From Paracoccaceae bacterium (GTDB lineage: Bacteria > Pseudomonadota > Alphaproteobacteria > Rhodobacterales > Rhodobacteraceae), in NCBI GenBank assembly GCA_023383015.1, contig JAHDXW010000002.1:1-64000 (forward strand): 64,000 nt of DNA. The letters are read 5' to 3'. The position numbers were made by a program, and so were the translations under genes. This document shows positions 1 through 11,209 of this stretch, piece after piece (position 1 is the first letter of the stretch; the number at the start of each line of letters is the position of its first letter). A model generated the notes under the pieces. That model saw nothing but the letters and a program-made list of their open reading frames with translations, ran no database searches and was not told where the DNA came from.

Positions 1-1
1 C

Positions 2-1075
2 GAGGTGTTCTGGGCCGCCTCCGACGTCGGCTGGGTGGTCGGCCATTCCTACATCTGCTACGCGCCGCTGATCCACGGCAACACCACCGTGGTGTTCGAG
101 GGCAAGCCGGTCGGCACGCCCGACGCCGGCACCTTCTGGCGGGTGATCCAGGACCACCGGGTGGCCAGCTTCTTCACCGCCCCGACCGCCTTCCGCGCCA
201 TCAAGCGCGAGGATCCCGAGGGCCTGCTGGTCGGCCGCCACGACCTCTCCTCACTCCGGGCGCTGTTTCTGGCCGGCGAGCGGGCCGACCCCGACACCAT
301 CCTCTGGGCCGAGGCCAGGCTCGGCGTGCCGGTGATCGACCACTGGTGGCAGACCGAGACCGGCTGGGCGATCTGCGCCAACCCCCTCGGGCTCGGCCTG
401 CTGCCGGTGCGCCACGGCTCGCCGGCGGTGCCGATGCCGGGTCATGACGTCCAGGTCCTCGACGAGGGCGGCCACCCCCTGCCCGCCGGCCAGCTTGGCG
501 CCATCGCCATCCGCCTGCCGCTACCGCCCGGCACGCTGGCCACGCTGTGGAACGCCGACGACCGTTACCGCAAGAGCTATCTTGCGCATTTCCCCGGCTT
601 CTACGAGACCGGCGACGCCGGCTACCGCGACGAGGACGGCTATCTCTACATCATGGCGCGCACCGACGACGTCATCAACGTCGCCGGCCACCGGCTGTCC
701 ACCGGCGCCATGGAGGAGGTGCTGGCCTCCCACCCCGATGTCGCCGAATGCGCGGTGATCGGCGTCGCCGACGCGCTGAAGGGCCAGGTGCCGCTGGGGT
801 TCCTCTGTCTCAACAAGGGCACGGCCCGCCCGCACGAGACGATCGTGGCCGAATGCGTCGCGCTGGTGCGCGCCCGCATCGGCCCGGTCGCCGACTTCAA
901 GCGCGCCGCGGTGGTCGACCGTCTGCCCAAGACGCGGTCGGGCAAGATCCTGCGGGCGACGATGGCCAGGATCGCCGACGGCGAGGCCTGGAAGATGCCC
1001 GCCACGATCGACGACCCCGCGATCCTGTCCGAGGTCGCCGCCACGCTTGCCGGCCTCGGCTTCCCGCGTCGCTGA
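2..1075 (+). CDS. prpE: Propionyl-CoA synthetase, C-terminal part (5' end outside window)
   Basis: This is the C-terminal ~357 residues of an acyl-CoA synthetase of the ANL superfamily. The reading frame is open through the left edge, so the N-terminal ~270 residues of a normal ~630-residue protein are missing from the window. Near the start are WAASDVGWVVGHSYI and EGKPVGTPDAG, followed by WWQTETGW, which are typical of PrpE and its acetyl-CoA synthetase relatives. The acceptor lysine motif TRSGKILRA (lysine at about fragment residue 314) is present. The enzyme activates propionate to propionyl-CoA in the cytosol. Acetyl-CoA synthetase is the main alternative, but the SYICYAPLIHG and EGKPVGTPDA wording fits PrpE better. 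Confidence 0.88.
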   Translation, partial: EVFWAASDVGWVVGHSYICYAPLIHGNTTVVFEGKPVGTPDAGTFWRVIQDHRVASFFTAPTAFRAIKREDPEGLLVGRHDLSSLRALFLAGERADPDTILWAEARLGVPVIDHWWQTETGWAICANPLGLGLLPVRHGSPAVPMPGHDVQVLDEGGHPLPAGQLGAIAIRLPLPPGTLATLWNADDRYRKSYLAHFPGFYETGDAGYRDEDGYLYIMARTDDVINVAGHRLSTGAMEEVLASHPDVAECAVIGVADALKGQVPLGFLCLNKGTARPHETIVAECVALVRARIGPVADFKRAAVVDRLPKTRSGKILRATMARIADGEAWKMPATIDDPAILSEVAATLAGLGFPRR

Positions 1076-1225
1076 CATGCGCCAGCGCCCGGCGGCCGGG
1101 GGCGTCGCAACCTGTCCTTTTCGACATGTTGGCCCCTGTCCTTTCGGCCGCTATCACCGGCACATGCAACCGGGGAGTGTGGTGCATCGCGGGTTTTCCC
1201 CGGTCCCGTGCCGGCAGGGGGGGCC

Positions 1226-2736
1226 GTGAGCAGCAGCGACCACTCTTCCGCGGCGACCGGCGCCGCCCAGTTCGCGGCGGGGGATTCGGCGCTTCTGGCC
1301 CATGACCTGCGTGCCGCCCTGTCGGACGTGCTGGGCGGCCTCAGGCTGATCGACCCCGCCGCCGTCGACGCCGACACCGCGGTGCAGCTTGCCCGCGTCC
1401 GCGTTGCCGCGGAAGAGCTTGCGCGGCTGATCGAGCAGGGCATGGGCGCCCTCGTCAGTGACGCCGAGGCGGGCGCGATGCCCGGGCAGCCGCTGTCGCT
1501 CGTACGGCTGCTGCGCGACGTCGAGATGCGCTGGTCGGGCCGCGCGCGCGAGCGCGGGCTGGGCTTTGCCCTTGACGTCGGGCCGGGGCTGCCGGCGGCG
1601 GTGGCGCTCGACCGCATCGCGCTCGAGCGCATCCTGTCGAACCTGCTGATGAACGCCATCCACCACGCCGACCGCGGCACCGTCCTTCTGGCGGTGGCCC
1701 TCGATCCCGGCGGCACGCTGCAGTTCTCGGTCCAGGACGACGGGCCGGGCTTTCCGCCCGAGGTCCTGGCCGGCGGCGGCCGGCCGGCCGGGCGCGGCGG
1801 CACCGGCCTCGGCCTGCGCATCACCCGCGATATGGCGCTGCGGCTGAACGGATCGGTGCGCCTGACCAACCGCGCGGACGGCGGCGCCGTCGCCGCCCTC
1901 GACCTGCCCCGCCGCGCGTGGCAGGCCGCCCTTCCCGACGCCGACCCCCCGGCGGCCGGCCTGCCCGACCTTGCCGGCCAGCGTGTGCTCGTGGCCGAGG
2001 ACAGCGCCACCAACCAGGCCGTCATCGCCGCGATGCTAGCCCGGCTGGGTGCGGCCCCGGAGATCGCCGCCGACGGTGTCGAGGCGCTCGAGCGGCTGTC
2101 GACCGAGACCTTCGCCATGGCGCTGATCGACATCGAGATGCCGCGGATGTCGGGCCTCGACGTCATCCGCCGGCTGCGGGCGCTCGACGGGCCGGCGGCG
2201 CGCATGCCGGTGCTCGCCGTTACCGCCTATGTGCTGCGCGCCAACCGTGAGGCGATCCTGGCCGCCGGTGCCGACGGCATCCTGCCCAAGCCCATCCACA
2301 GCCTTGACAGCCTCGGCCATGCGATCGGCGCGGCCCTGGCGCGGGCCCGGGCCGAGCCGCCGCTCTATGCCCCCTCGCCCGACCGGCTGGTGCTCGACCA
2401 CGACCGCTTCGCCCGGCTGATCGAGATCGCCGGCCCCGACGGCGCGCAGGACCTGCTCGGCCGGCTTGCGGGCGACCTCTCGTCGGTCGAGCGGGGGCTC
2501 GTCCGCGGCCTCTCGGCCCCCGATGCGGCGGCGGTGCGCGCCCACACCCATGTGTTGATCGCGCTGGCGGGCGCGGTCGGCGCGACCGAGCTGCAGCGGC
2601 TCGCCGAGGGCCTGAACGGTGCCGCCCACCGCATGAGCGAGGAGGCGATGGCGCTGATCGGCGCGGATGCGCTCGTCCAGCTCGACCATCTGATCCACTT
2701 CATCGCCGGCGTCCGCGACCGGCGGCGCGAGCCGAC

Positions 2737-2740
<4 letters not shown>
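1226..2740 (+). CDS. Hybrid histidine kinase with receiver and C-terminal HPt domain
   Basis: A cytosolic hybrid kinase of ~504 residues with no evident membrane segment or sensor domain. A degenerate H-box (LLAHDLRAAL, His26) is followed by an HATPase with an N-box (NLLMNAIHHA) and G-boxes (DDGPGF, GTGLGL). A receiver domain follows (phospho-acceptor Asp302 in LIDIEMPRMSG, PKPI lysine motif). The C-terminal HPt-like helix bundle has HVLIALAGAVGA, with His442 in place of the usual HxLKGSAxxxGA. I chose the GTG at 1226 because it follows a G-rich Shine-Dalgarno-like tract; an in-frame GTG at 1208 is also possible. The stop overlaps the start of the downstream sigma-54 activator (ATGA), so the two are probably one phosphorelay. 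The signal sensed is unknown. Confidence 0.85.
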
Positions 2741-4176
<1,436 letters not shown>

Positions 4177-4219
4177 TCCCCGGCGCGCCCGGACGGGCCG
4201 CAGGGCCGGGCCGGGCCGG

Positions 4220-4987
4220 TCAGGCGAACTGCTCGCGCAGCAGCCGCTCCTCCAGCCCGTGGCCGGGGTCGAACAGCAGCCGGTGGACGACGCTGGCCTC
4301 GCGGGCCACCTCGACCCACAGGACCCGCGGCACCGACCGGCCGTCGGCATCGGCCATCACCGGTCGCTTGTCCGGCTCGATCACGTCGAAGCGCACCGTC
4401 GCCGCCGCCGGCAGCAGCGCGCCCCGCCATCGCCGCGGCCGGAAGGCGGCGATCGCCGTCAGCGCCAGCACCTGCGCCCCCACCGGCAGCACCGGCCCGT
4501 GCGCCGAGTAGTTGTAGGCGGTCGAGCCCGCCGGCGTCGCCACCAGCGCCCCGTCGCAGACGAGTTCCTCCAGCCGCGTCCGCCCGTCCACCGCGATCCT
4601 GAGCTTGGCCGCCTGCGGCCCGGCCCTGAGCAGCGACACCTCGTTGATGGCCAGCATCCGGTGCTCGGTCCCGTCGGGGCCGGCGGCACGCATCGCCAGC
4701 GGGTGGATCACCGTCTCCTCGGCCGCCGACAGGCGGGCCGGCAGGTCATCCTCGCCGTAGGCGTTCATCAGGAAGCCGACCGTGCCGCGGTTCATGCCGT
4801 AGACCGGCAGACCGAGGCCCGAGGTGGCGTGCAGCGTCTGCAGCATGAAGCCGTCGCCGCCGAGAGCCACGATCACCTGCGCCTGCCCGGGCGGATGGTC
4901 GCCGTAGCGGCCGGCCAGGCGGGCGCGCGCCTCCTCGGCGATCGGCACGGCCGAGGCGCGGAAGGCGATCCTCTCGAAGCGCTGCAT
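4220..4987 (-). CDS. nadK: NAD kinase
   Basis: A 255-residue cytosolic enzyme that phosphorylates NAD to NADP, a normal length for the family in alphaproteobacteria. The diagnostic GGDG motif is at residues 43-46 ([10 protein letters not shown]). The NAD-binding NE motif (INEVSLLR) and the glycine-rich [15 protein letters not shown] segment, both conserved in NAD kinases, follow. Its ATG at 4987 faces the epimerase-like gene at 5116 across 128 GC-rich bases in which I see no clear promoter. Its 3' end converges with the sigma-54 regulator, only 43 bp away. Confidence 0.93.
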   Translation of the reverse strand: MQRFERIAFRASAVPIAEEARARLAGRYGDHPPGQAQVIVALGGDGFMLQTLHATSGLGLPVYGMNRGTVGFLMNAYGEDDLPARLSAAEETVIHPLAMRAAGPDGTEHRMLAINEVSLLRAGPQAAKLRIAVDGRTRLEELVCDGALVATPAGSTAYNYSAHGPVLPVGAQVLALTAIAAFRPRRWRGALLPAAATVRFDVIEPDKRPVMADADGRSVPRVLWVEVAREASVVHRLLFDPGHGLEERLLREQFA

Positions 4988-5115
4988 CGGCCCCGGGCCC
5001 TCTCCTTCCCTGCCGCATCCTCTTCGCCCGCCGCCCCGCAGAAGACAAGCCCGCCCGCGCCCAACCGCCCGCCCGGCCCCTTGCCGGCGCGCGCCCGCCG
5101 CGCCATCCTTGCCCC

Positions 5116-6000
5116 ATGGCCCCCCCGGCAGGCATCCTTCTCTCGCTCGGCCACGGCTACAGCGCGCAGGCGCTGGCCCTGCGCCTGCGCCGCGCCGGCT
5201 GGCAGGTCATCGGCACCGGCCGCAGCCCCGGCCGCCTCGCCGCGGTCGCCGCCAGCGGGGCCGAGCCGCTCGCCTGGCCCGGCAGCCCGCTGGCCCCCGC
5301 GCTCGCCCGCGCCACGCATCTGCTCTGCTCGGTGCCCCCGGGACCGGCCGGCGACCCCGTTCTTGCCGCCGCCGCCGGCGAGCTTGCCGCCGCCCGCCAC
5401 CTCGCCTGGGCGGGGCATCTGTCGACCACCGGGGTCTATGGCGACCACGCCGGCGGCTGGGTAGACGAAGCGACGCCACCCGCCCCCTCCACCCCGCGCG
5501 GCCTGGCCCGGCTGGCCGCCGAGGAGGGCTGGCGCGCGCTCGCCCGGCGGGCCGGCTGGCCGCTCGCCATCTTCCGCCTCGCCGGCATCTACGGCCCCGG
5601 CCGCAGCCCCTTCGCCAGGGTCCGCGACGGCAGCGCCCGGCGCATCATCAAGCCCGGGCAGGTGTTCAGCCGCATCCATGTCGACGACATCGCCGCTGCG
5701 CTCGCCGCCTCGATCGGCAGGCCGCCGGCGGGCGGCACCACCGCCGTCTACAACCTCTGCGACGACGACCCCGCCCCGCCCGAAGACGTGCTCGCCCATG
5801 CCGCGGCGCTGATCGGCCTGCCGCCGCCGCCGGCCGTCGCCTGGGAGGACGCCGCCCCGGCCATGTCCGAGATGGCGCGGAGCTTCTATTCCGAAAGCAA
5901 GCGGGTCCGCAACGACCGGGTCAAGCGCGAGCTCGGCCTGCGCCTCGCCCACCCGACCTACCGCGAGGGGCTCGCCGCCATCCTCGCCGCCGGCGGCTAG
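5116..6000 (+). CDS. NAD(P)-binding SDR/epimerase-family protein (YeeZ-like)
   Basis: A 294-residue extended short-chain dehydrogenase-like protein. The N-terminal Rossmann segment has an atypical glycine pattern ([13 protein letters not shown]). STTGVYGD and [11 protein letters not shown] are typical of the atypical SDR/epimerase family that includes E. coli Yee[12 protein letters not shown] and YNLCDDDP match the later conserved blocks of the same family. The classical YxxxK catalytic pair is not evident ([11 protein letters not shown] sits where it should be), so dehydrogenase activity is uncertain. The gene runs divergently from nadK. The substrate is not predictable. Confidence 0.8.
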   Translation: MAPPAGILLSLGHGYSAQALALRLRRAGWQVIGTGRSPGRLAAVAASGAEPLAWPGSPLAPALARATHLLCSVPPGPAGDPVLAAAAGELAAARHLAWAGHLSTTGVYGDHAGGWVDEATPPAPSTPRGLARLAAEEGWRALARRAGWPLAIFRLAGIYGPGRSPFARVRDGSARRIIKPGQVFSRIHVDDIAAALAASIGRPPAGGTTAVYNLCDDDPAPPEDVLAHAAALIGLPPPPAVAWEDAAPAMSEMARSFYSESKRVRNDRVKRELGLRLAHPTYREGLAAILAAGG

Positions 6001-6019
6001 GCCGGGGCCCGGCGCCGGC

Positions 6020-6880
6020 TCATCCCCCCGGGGCAAGCCGGATCGCCACCACCCCGGCTGCCACCAGCCCCACCGCCAGAAGCCGCGCCCGCCCCGGCCG
6101 CTCGCCCAGCGCCACAACCGCGATCAGCGTCGCGAACAGGATCGAGCTTTCGCGCAGCGCCGCCACCAGCGCCACCGGCGCCAGCGTCATCGCCCAGAGC
6201 GCCGCACCGTAGGACAGCATCGTCCCGGCCGCCCCGAACAGCCCCACCCGCCACTGCCGCGCCATCGCCGCCGCCAGCCGCGCCCGCGTTGCCGCGCGCG
6301 CACCCGCCCAGGCCAGAAGCGGCAGCGCCGTCAGCAGGAAGATCCACAGCGTGTAGGCCACCGGCGCCCCCGACCGGCGCACCCCGAGCCCGTCGACCAC
6401 CGTGTAGCCCGCGATCACAACGACATTGGCCAGCGCAAAGGCGATCCCGGCCGCGCCGCCCGCGCGCCGCCGCCCGTCCAGCACGAGGCCGAGGATGCCG
6501 GCGCTGATCAGCACCACCCCGGCCCAGCCGGCCGGCGGCAGCGCCTCGCCGAAGCCAGCCGCCATCGCCGCCGCGGTCAGGAGCGGCGCACCCCCGCGCA
6601 TCAGCGGGTAGGCCGCGCCAAGGTCGGCATGGCGGTAGGCTCCGGCCAGAAGCAGGTAGTAGGCCACCTGCAGCGCCACCGAACCGCCGACAAAGGGCCA
6701 GCTTGCGGGGTCGGGCAGCGGTGCGGGCAGCAGCGCCAGCCCCGCCGCCGCCAGCCCCGAGGCGAAGGTCGCGATCGCGATGCCGCCGAACAGCTTGTCG
6801 CCGGTGCCCTTCAGCAGCGCGTTCCAGCCCGCGTGCAGCGCCGCGGCCAGGATGACGACAAGGAAGACCGCCAGCGACAC
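6020..6880 (-). CDS. EamA/DMT-family transporter
   Basis: A 286-residue protein almost entirely made of hydrophobic segments, with about ten transmembrane helices arranged as two EamA repeats. The segments AGAYRHADLGAAYPLMRGGAPLLTA and LRESSILFATLIAVVALGERPGRAR carry the usual DMT-superfamily signatures, including the end-of-helix GE(R/P) motif. It starts at a GTG. It is probably an inner-membrane metabolite exporter or importer; the substrate is unknown. Its stop lies 20 bp from the convergent epimerase-like gene, and the solitary Mrr-type nuclease lies 126 bp upstream on the same strand. Confidence 0.85.
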   Translation of the reverse strand: MSLAVFLVVILAAALHAGWNALLKGTGDKLFGGIAIATFASGLAAAGLALLPAPLPDPASWPFVGGSVALQVAYYLLLAGAYRHADLGAAYPLMRGGAPLLTAAAMAAGFGEALPPAGWAGVVLISAGILGLVLDGRRRAGGAAGIAFALANVVVIAGYTVVDGLGVRRSGAPVAYTLWIFLLTALPLLAWAGARAATRARLAAAMARQWRVGLFGAAGTMLSYGAALWAMTLAPVALVAALRESSILFATLIAVVALGERPGRARLLAVGLVAAGVVAIRLAPGG

Positions 6881-7006
6881 CCCGACGCGCCCCGCTTCCC
6901 CGGGCAGGCCCCGGGCCCGCGACCCGACGCCGCCGGCGGGGCGAAGTCAAGGGGGCCGGGCGAAGCAGGGGGGGGCGGGCAAGGCCCGGAGGGGCCGGGC
7001 GCGGCG

Positions 7007-7966
7007 TCAGTGGTCGAGGTCGCCGAAATAGTCCGCGTCGACCGACTTGATGGCGACCGTCTGGCGGACGCGCACGCCGACGCCGTGGCGGATCATCAGC
7101 CGCGCCAGTTCGGGGCCGTCGATCAGCACGATCCGGTGGCTGACGCGCCGCAGGTAATCCCGCGCCTCGGCCGAGAAGCCCGAGGTGGTCACGAAGACAC
7201 CCTTGGTTGCCCCCTCGCCGGTCAGCGAGCCCACGAACTGCTGGATGGCGGGGCGCCCGACCTTCGTCTCGGCCCGATAGCGCTTGGCCTGAACGTAGAC
7301 GGCATCAAGACCGAGGGCGTCCTCGTGGATGATCCCGTCGATCCCGCCGTCGCCCGAGGCCGGGGTCAGGCTTCGGCTGCCGTAACTGCCGGTGCCGTAG
7401 CCCATCGCCGTGAGCAGATCGAGCTCGAGGCGTTCGTAGCGCAGCGCGTCCATCGTGCGCAGGCGATCCAGCAGGTCGTCGGCAAGGGCCGCGTCCAGTT
7501 CGGCCGAGGCCCGTTCGATCCGTTCCTCGGGGGTCTCCGCAAGGGGCAATGGCGTCGGTTGCCGGGCCGATGGGTCGCCGTGCTGGAACCCCGGACCGGG
7601 GCTTTCGCCATTCCCTCGGCGGGCGGCAGTAAGCCATTCGGCGAACTCGGGATAGCGGGACCGCAGAAGCACGTTGTCGATGCGCCCCGGAGCCTCGGCA
7701 AGAAGCGCACGGCCGCGGTCGGTCAGCACATGCGCCCCGCGCTTGGGCGAACTCAGGAGGCCCGCCTTGGACATGTAGGTCCGCGCCCAGTGGGTGCGGT
7801 CGGCAAGAACCGTCTTGCCGCCGCTCGGCTGGAGTTCGGCCGCCTCCGCCTCCGATATCTCGAAGGCGCGGCGCAGGGCCGGCAGGCAGTCGCGCACCGT
7901 CTGCGCCCCTCCGGCGAAGGCACGCAGGACCGGCAGCATCAGGGTCTCGTAATCGGGAACGGGCAT
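7007..7966 (-). CDS. mrr: Mrr-type restriction endonuclease
   Basis: A 319-residue Mrr-family nuclease. The N-terminal ~90 residues form the winged-helix Mrr_N DNA-binding domain (MPVPDYETLMLPVLRAF, RTHWARTYMSKAGLL, LTDRGRALL). The C-terminal PD-(D/E)xK-fold domain has Asp210 in GDGGIDGII and the Q226-A-K228 motif in VYVQAKRYR, so the catalytic residues are intact. The family cuts DNA carrying foreign methylation patterns. I chose the ATG at 7966, preceded by GGAGAG, over an upstream in-frame ATG at 8092 whose added residues do not look conserved. No methylase or second restriction subunit lies nearby. The gene looks slightly less GC-rich than its neighbours, suggesting acquisition. Confidence 0.9.
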   Translation of the reverse strand: MPVPDYETLMLPVLRAFAGGAQTVRDCLPALRRAFEISEAEAAELQPSGGKTVLADRTHWARTYMSKAGLLSSPKRGAHVLTDRGRALLAEAPGRIDNVLLRSRYPEFAEWLTAARRGNGESPGPGFQHGDPSARQPTPLPLAETPEERIERASAELDAALADDLLDRLRTMDALRYERLELDLLTAMGYGTGSYGSRSLTPASGDGGIDGIIHEDALGLDAVYVQAKRYRAETKVGRPAIQQFVGSLTGEGATKGVFVTTSGFSAEARDYLRRVSHRIVLIDGPELARLMIRHGVGVRVRQTVAIKSVDADYFGDLDH

Positions 7967-8103
7967 GGGGCGGCTCTCCGGCAGCGCCGGGACATGATGG
8001 CGCCGGTCGGGCCGCAGGGCAACGGCGCCCGCCGCAGCGGGGCGATCCTTTCGCAATCCTTGACGGATCAGGCCATGCCATTGATATTGCATGAATCACC
8101 CGG

Positions 8104-8123
8104 GCGTCCCAGGCGTGGGACGC
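8104..8123 (-). terminator. Hairpin just after dxs stop
   Basis: A perfect inverted repeat GCGTCCCA-GGCG-TGGGACGC (8-bp stem, 4-nt loop) lies 3 bp beyond the dxs stop codon. No T-tract follows on the minus strand, so it may be a 3'-end stabilising structure or a factor-dependent terminator rather than a classic intrinsic terminator. The rest of the 160-bp gap up to the Mrr start contains an AT-richer patch (ATGCCATTGATATTGCAT, with ATGC/GCAT ends) that could hold the mrr promoter. I cannot assign hexamers with confidence. Confidence 0.5.
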
Positions 8124-8126
8124 GGC

Positions 8127-10052
8127 TCAGGCCCGGCGTCCCACCACCGCCACCCCCAGCGCCGCCAGCGCCGTCGCCTCGATGTCCGCGGCGTTCAGCC
8201 CGGCGACCGCGTACATCTCGCGCGGGCTCGCCTGGTCAATGAAGATGTCGGGCAGCACCATCATCCGGAAGGCCAGCCCGCGGTCGAACACCCCCTCCCC
8301 GGCCAGAAGCTGGGCGACATGGGCGCCGAAGCCGCCCGCCGCCCCCTCCTCGACCGTGATCAGCGCCGCGTGCTCGCGGGCAAGCCCCAGGATCAGCGTG
8401 CGGTCCAGCGGCCTGGCGAAGCGGGCGTCGGCCACGGTGGCCGACACCCCGCGCGCCGCCAGCCCCTCGGCGGCCGCGAGGCACTCGGCCAGCCGCGTCC
8501 CGTAGGACAGGATCGCCACCCCCGTGCCCTCGCGCACCACCCGCCCGCGGCCGATCTCCAGCGGCCGGCCGCGGGCGGGAAGCTCGGCCCCCGTCCCCTC
8601 GCCGCGCGGGTAGCGGAAGGCGATCGGCCCCTCGTCCCAGGCCGCCGCGGTCGCCACCATGTGGACAAGCTCGGCCTCGTCGGCGGCGGCCATCACGACA
8701 AAGCCGGGCAGGTTGGCCAGGAAGGCGATGTCGAAGGCACCCGCATGGGTGGCCCCGTCGGCACCCACCAGCCCGGCGCGGTCGATGGCGAAGCGCACCG
8801 GCAGGCCCTGAAGCGCCACATCATGCACCAGTTGGTCGTAGCCGCGCTGCAGGAAGGTCGAGTAGATGGCGCAGAACGGCCGCATCCCCCCCGCCGCCAG
8901 CCCGGCGGCGAAGGTCACCGCATGCTGCTCGGCGATGCCGACGTCGAACAGCCGGGCCGGGAACCGCTCGGCGAACAGGCTGAGCCCCGTGCCCTCGGGC
9001 ATCGCCGCGGTCACCGCAACGATCCGGGGGTCGTCCTCGGCCTGCCGCGTCAGCGCCTGGGCGAAGACCTTGGTGTAGGCGGGGGCGTTCGACGGCTGGG
9101 GCGCCTGCCGGCCGGTCAGCACGTCGAAGCGGCCGGTGGCGTGGCCGCGGTCGCGCGCCGCCTCGGCCGGGGCGTAGCCCTTGCCCTTCTTCGTCAGGAC
9201 ATGGACCAGCACCGGCCCCTCGGCCCGGGCGCGGACCGTCCGCAGGACCGGCAGGAGCTGGTCAAGGTCGTGCCCGTCGATCGGCCCGACGTAGGAGAAG
9301 CCGAGTTCCTCGAACAGCGTTCCCCCGACCGCCATGTGCTTGACCAGCCCGTAGGCGCGCCGCGCGCCTTCCTGGAAGGGCGGAGGCAGGAACGCCAGCG
9401 CCCCCTTGGCGGCGGCCTTGAGGTCCTGGAACGGCGCCTGGGCGTAGAGCCGCGAAAGATAGGCCGACATCGCCCCGACCGGCGGGGCGATCGACATCTC
9501 GTTGTCGTTGAGGATCACGAACAGCCGCCTGCCGAGATGGCCGGCGTTGTTCATCGCCTCGTAGGCCATGCCGGCCGACATCGCCCCGTCGCCGATCACC
9601 GCCACGCAGTCGCCGATCCCGTGCTCGGGCGCGCCGCCGAGGTCGCGGGCGACGGCGAAGCCGAGGGCGGCGGAAATCGAGGTCGAGGAATGGGCCGCGC
9701 CGAAGGGATCGTACGGGCTTTCGGACCGCTTGGTGAAGCCCGACAGCCCGTCCTTCTGGCGCAGGGTGCGGATGCGGTCGCGCCGGCCGGTGAGGATCTT
9801 GTGGGGATAGCACTGGTGGCCGACGTCCCAGATGATGCGGTCGCGGGGGGCCTCGAAGACGGCGTGCAGCGCCACCGTCAACTCGACCACCCCGAGCCCG
9901 GCGCCGAGATGGCCGCCGGTCACCGAGACCGCGGCGATGGTCTCGGCGCGCAGCTCGTCGGCAAGCTGGCGCAGCTGACGGTCGGCGAGCCCGCGCAGGT
10001 CGGCGGGCAGTCTGACGAGGTCGAGAAGCGGGGTCTGCGGGCGGTCGGTCAT
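8127..10052 (-). CDS. dxs: 1-deoxy-D-xylulose-5-phosphate synthase
   Basis: A 641-residue thiamine-diphosphate enzyme that condenses pyruvate and glyceraldehyde-3-phosphate, the first step of the MEP isoprenoid pathway. The N-terminal block [18 protein letters not shown] and the ThDP/Mg motif [18 protein letters not shown] are present. They are followed by [14 protein letters not shown], the transketolase pyrimidine-binding domain ([15 protein letters not shown]) and a C-terminal domain with VTVEEG-like wording. Length is normal. It is the last gene of the histone deacetylase-xseB-ispA-dxs operon, 51 bp downstream of ispA, so supply of C5 units and prenyl diphosphates is co-expressed. Confidence 0.96.
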   Translation of the reverse strand: MTDRPQTPLLDLVRLPADLRGLADRQLRQLADELRAETIAAVSVTGGHLGAGLGVVELTVALHAVFEAPRDRIIWDVGHQCYPHKILTGRRDRIRTLRQKDGLSGFTKRSESPYDPFGAAHSSTSISAALGFAVARDLGGAPEHGIGDCVAVIGDGAMSAGMAYEAMNNAGHLGRRLFVILNDNEMSIAPPVGAMSAYLSRLYAQAPFQDLKAAAKGALAFLPPPFQEGARRAYGLVKHMAVGGTLFEELGFSYVGPIDGHDLDQLLPVLRTVRARAEGPVLVHVLTKKGKGYAPAEAARDRGHATGRFDVLTGRQAPQPSNAPAYTKVFAQALTRQAEDDPRIVAVTAAMPEGTGLSLFAERFPARLFDVGIAEQHAVTFAAGLAAGGMRPFCAIYSTFLQRGYDQLVHDVALQGLPVRFAIDRAGLVGADGATHAGAFDIAFLANLPGFVVMAAADEAELVHMVATAAAWDEGPIAFRYPRGEGTGAELPARGRPLEIGRGRVVREGTGVAILSYGTRLAECLAAAEGLAARGVSATVADARFARPLDRTLILGLAREHAALITVEEGAAGGFGAHVAQLLAGEGVFDRGLAFRMMVLPDIFIDQASPREMYAVAGLNAADIEATALAALGVAVVGRRA

Positions 10053-10103
10053 CCGTCTTCCGTAATGTGGCGGGCCGGGGCGGCGGCTGTGCCTCCCGGA
10101 TGG

Positions 10104-10970
10104 CTAGCGGTCACGCGCGACGACGAAGCGGGCAAGCGCCCGGAGCCCGCCGGCCGCGGCGCCGTAGACCGCCACCGCTGCCTCGGCCTCGGCGGCGAGC
10201 GCCGCGGCGCGGGCGCGGGCAGCCTCGAGCCCCATCAGCCCGACGAAGGTGGCCTTGCCGGCAGCCGCGTCCTTCTTGAGCCGCTTGCCCGCGCGCGCCT
10301 CGTCGCCGCTGGCATCAAGGATGTCGTCGGCGATCTGGAAGGCAAGGCCCAGCGCCTGCGCATAGCGCCGCAGCGGCAGCGGGTCGGCACCGGCGAGGAT
10401 GGCGCCGGCGGCGGCCGACCATTCGATCAGCGCCCCGGTCTTGGCCGACTGCAGCGCGGTGATCTCGGCCAGCCCCAGCGGTTCGGCGGCGGTCTCGGCG
10501 GCCATGTCGAGCGCCTGGCCGCGCACCATCCCCCGCGCTCCCGCCGCCCGGGCGAGGCCCGCCACCAGCGCCACCCGGACCGCCGCCGGGCCGACCTCGG
10601 GGCGGGTGAGAAGCTCGAAGGCGAGCGTCTGCAGCGCGTCCCCCGCCAGCACCGCGGTCGCCTCGTCCCAGCGAACGTGGACGGTGGGCTGGCCGCGGCG
10701 CAGGTCGTCGTCGTCCATGCAGGGCAGATCGTCATGGACCAGCGAATAGGCGTGCAACGCCTCGATCGCGGCGGCGGGAGAGACCGCCTGCTCCGGCCCG
10801 ACCCCGAAAAGGGCGGCCGACTCCAGCACCAGGAAGCCGCGAAGCCGCTTGCCGCCGTTCAGGGCGTGGCGCATTGCCTCGGCCACTTGCAGGTCGCCGA
10901 ACGGCGCGAGCGCCTCGGCGAGGCAGGCCTCGATCCGCGTCGCGGCATCGGCCCGCGCCGATTCGAACAT
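10104..10970 (-). CDS. ispA: Polyprenyl (farnesyl/geranyl) diphosphate synthase
   Basis: A 288-residue trans-prenyltransferase that extends isopentenyl diphosphate to farnesyl diphosphate. The first aspartate-rich motif is DDLPCMD (80-86), followed by DDDDLRRGQPTVH. The GGKRLRGFL segment and the second aspartate-rich motif (FQIADDILD) are intact. The ATG at 10970 overlaps the xseB stop by one base (TGATG), which decides the start against a longer open frame reaching 11066. dxs lies directly downstream. Short-chain farnesyl versus geranylgeranyl specificity is inferred from family context only. Confidence 0.93.
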   Translation of the reverse strand: MFESARADAATRIEACLAEALAPFGDLQVAEAMRHALNGGKRLRGFLVLESAALFGVGPEQAVSPAAAIEALHAYSLVHDDLPCMDDDDLRRGQPTVHVRWDEATAVLAGDALQTLAFELLTRPEVGPAAVRVALVAGLARAAGARGMVRGQALDMAAETAAEPLGLAEITALQSAKTGALIEWSAAAGAILAGADPLPLRRYAQALGLAFQIADDILDASGDEARAGKRLKKDAAAGKATFVGLMGLEAARARAAALAAEAEAAVAVYGAAAGGLRALARFVVARDR

Positions 10971-11209
10971 CACATTCCCTCGGCCGGGACGCTGCCCACC
11001 GCCCGGCCCTCGCGTGCGCGGATCAGCTCCACCCGCTCCTCGGCCTGGCGGAGCCGCGCCTCGCAATGGGCGCGCAGTTCGGCACCGTGCTCGTAGAGCG
11101 CGATCGATTCCTCGAGCGGCACGTCGGCGCGCTCGAGCTTTTGCACCACCTCCTCGAGGGCGGCCATCGCCTCCTCGAAGGTCATCTCGGCAACCGCCCT
11201 GCCGTTCAT
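10970..11209 (-). CDS. xseB: Exodeoxyribonuclease VII small subunit
   Basis: A 79-residue protein with the characteristic XseB core: FEEAMAALEEVVQKLERADVPLEESIALYEHGAELRAHCEARLRQAEERVE, read here in parts. It is a helical hairpin that binds the large subunit XseA to form the single-strand DNA exonuclease VII. The large-subunit gene is not in the window. The start overlaps the upstream histone-deacetylase-like stop by ATGA. The stop overlaps the ispA start. This operon position is common in proteobacteria. Confidence 0.94.
   Translation of the reverse strand: MNGRAVAEMTFEEAMAALEEVVQKLERADVPLEESIALYEHGAELRAHCEARLRQAEERVELIRAREGRAVGSVPAEGM

Noticed and set aside
1111..1144. Direct repeat CCTGTCCTTT (1111-1120 and 1135-1144) as an operator or sigma-54 site
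   Set aside because: No matching -24/-12 GG/GC spacing and no inverted symmetry; left as coincidence in the prpE/kinase gap.
8091..11096. A 1,001-codon open frame antisense to dxs and ispA
   Set aside because: It mirrors well-supported genes on the other strand in GC-rich DNA and its translation shows no recognisable domain.
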